From positions 310,001 through 374,000 of the forward strand of contig CAVYUN010000002.1 of the NCBI GenBank assembly GCA_963771735.1: 64,000 bases of DNA, given 5' to 3'. The stretch comes from 66-474 sp963771735 (GTDB lineage: Bacteria; Pseudomonadota; Gammaproteobacteria; Xanthomonadales; Rhodanobacteraceae). Positions within the stretch are counted from its first letter, which is position 1, and the number at the start of each line of letters is the position of its first letter. The position numbers and the translations under genes were made by a program. Positions 63,212 through 64,000 of this stretch are shown one piece after another. The notes beneath the pieces are model-generated. The model was given only the letters and a program-made list of their open reading frames with translations. It did no database searches and was not told where the DNA came from.

Positions 63212-63217
63212 TACAAT
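63212..63217 (+). promoter_or_regulatory. possible -10 box ahead of etfB
   Basis: TACAAT (5 of 6) lies 44 bases upstream of the etfB ATG, just past the MFS stop. A matching -35 is not evident. Confidence 0.3.
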
Positions 63218-63261
63218 TGGCGGATGCCTTTTGCTGGCGCCGTTTAGACAAGGGAAGCCCG

Positions 63262-64000
63262 ATGAAGATACTGGTCGGTTACAAGCGCGTGGTCGATTAC
63301 AACGTGCGCATCCAGGTGAAACCGGATGGCAGCGGCGTGGTCACCGACGGCGTGAAACTCTCGCCCAACCCGTTCGACGACATCGCGCTGGAAGAAGCGC
63401 TGCGCCTGCGCGAAAAAGGCATCGCCGAGGAAGTGGTGATCGCCACGATCGCGCCGGCCGACGCCCAACCGCACCTGCGCAACGGACTCGCGATGGGCGC
63501 CAACCGCGCGATCCACGTGGTCACGCCGGATCCGGTGCAGCCGCTGGCGGCCGCACGGGCATTCCTGAAGCTGATCGAAAAGGAGCAGCCAGGTCTCGTG
63601 ATCCTCGGCAAGCAAGCGATCGACGACGACTGCAACCAGACCGGCCAGATGCTGGCGGCGCTGTGGGATCGTCCACAGGCCACCTTTGCCTCGAGACTCA
63701 AGATCGCCGGTGACAAGGCGACGGTCACGCGCGAAGTCGATGCCGGGCTCGAAACCATCGAGGTCGACCTGCCCGCCGTGGTCACCACCGACCTGCGCCT
63801 GAACGAGCCACGCTTCATCAAGCTGCCGGACATCATGAAGGCCAAGTCCAAGCCCATCGAAACCATCGAGTTGTCGTCGCTCGGCATCGAGCATGGCGGC
63901 GAGATCAAGACCACGCAGTACGCGCCGCCCGCCAAGCGTTCGCGCGGCGTGATGGTCAAGGACGTGGCCGAACTGGTCGGGCTTCTGAAACAGAAAGGGT
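63262..64000 (+). CDS. etfB: electron transfer flavoprotein beta subunit (runs off the window)
   Basis: 246 residues are visible, almost the whole of the usual ~250. EtfB binds AMP and forms the soluble ETF heterodimer with EtfA; ETF carries electrons from acyl-CoA dehydrogenases to ETF-QO. Marks: MKILVGYKRVVDYNVRIQVKPDGSGV, NPFDDIALEEALRLREKG, LGKQAIDDDCNQTGQMLAALW and the family signature region VDAGLETIEVDLPAVVTTDLRLNEPRFIKLPDIMKAKSKPI. AAGGGAAG lies seven bases before the ATG. etfA is expected just past the window. Confidence 0.96.
   Translation, partial: MKILVGYKRVVDYNVRIQVKPDGSGVVTDGVKLSPNPFDDIALEEALRLREKGIAEEVVIATIAPADAQPHLRNGLAMGANRAIHVVTPDPVQPLAAARAFLKLIEKEQPGLVILGKQAIDDDCNQTGQMLAALWDRPQATFASRLKIAGDKATVTREVDAGLETIEVDLPAVVTTDLRLNEPRFIKLPDIMKAKSKPIETIELSSLGIEHGGEIKTTQYAPPAKRSRGVMVKDVAELVGLLKQKG

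Overview
The window is about 64 kb of GC-rich, densely packed gammaproteobacterial chromosome. MetJ, PNGase-A-type and halogenase homologues, DUF4124 proteins, REP elements and gene neighbourhoods all suggest the Xanthomonadales (Rhodanobacteraceae or Xanthomonadaceae). That placement is inferred from gene content, not from a marker tree. No rRNA, tRNA, CRISPR, integrase or insertion sequence was recognised. Most genes are core metabolism or envelope genes. The one clear compositional outlier is an AT-richer patch at about 24.85-26.2 kb that carries two orphan genes.

Layout. 0-6.4 kb: the end of prfC, a MarC membrane protein, the glutathione-dependent formaldehyde pathway (frmA-fghA), a secreted two-domain aspartyl protease with a PDZ domain, and a frameshifted AraC regulator. 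6.8-10.9 kb: fadE and an alpha/beta hydrolase in a coupled pair, divergent from a TetR regulator. 11.3-21.1 kb: pckG, a zeta-class GST (maiA), pgk, a small beta-barrel protein, a short lipoprotein, an SDR, ogt, a DUF4124 protein, an ABC-2 exporter pair and fpr. 21.2-24.8 kb: a glycosyltransferase coupled to an internally deleted PlcP/LpxH-like phosphoesterase behind a four-repeat Pho-box array, divergent from a secreted PNGase-A-family protein. 24.9-31.8 kb: the AT-rich patch, a ferredoxin-reductase-like flavoprotein, queF, a class-C-type serine hydrolase and a flavin-dependent tryptophan halogenase. 32.0-38.2 kb: a complete tripartite RND efflux operon. 38.5-49.7 kb: a VOC-ArsR-SRPBCC operon, zapE, a hydrolase, acpH, an Npt-like carrier, a frameshifted GMC oxidoreductase, an M48 protease next to LemA, and a second serine hydrolase. 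50-54 kb: a lipobox-bearing TonB-like protein, a MetJ repressor carrying a histone-H1-like tail, gcvH and gcvT. 54.1-57.7 kb: a four-gene MCE lipid-transport operon. 57.9-64 kb: an amidase, ETF:ubiquinone oxidoreductase, an ATP-grasp enzyme, an MFS carrier and the start of etfB.

Two points deserve most attention. First, the methionine repressor MetJ is continued in frame by a 90-residue tail that is half Lys/Arg and has no acidic residue. It has its own promoter and lies near a tandem Met-box-like array. Second, a phosphate-starvation lipid-remodelling operon (plcP-agt type) keeps textbook PhoB sites and translational coupling, although its phosphoesterase has lost its middle. ETF-QO, EtfB and FadE together indicate active fatty-acid beta-oxidation feeding the quinone pool. 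GcvH and GcvT supply one-carbon units next to the methionine regulator.
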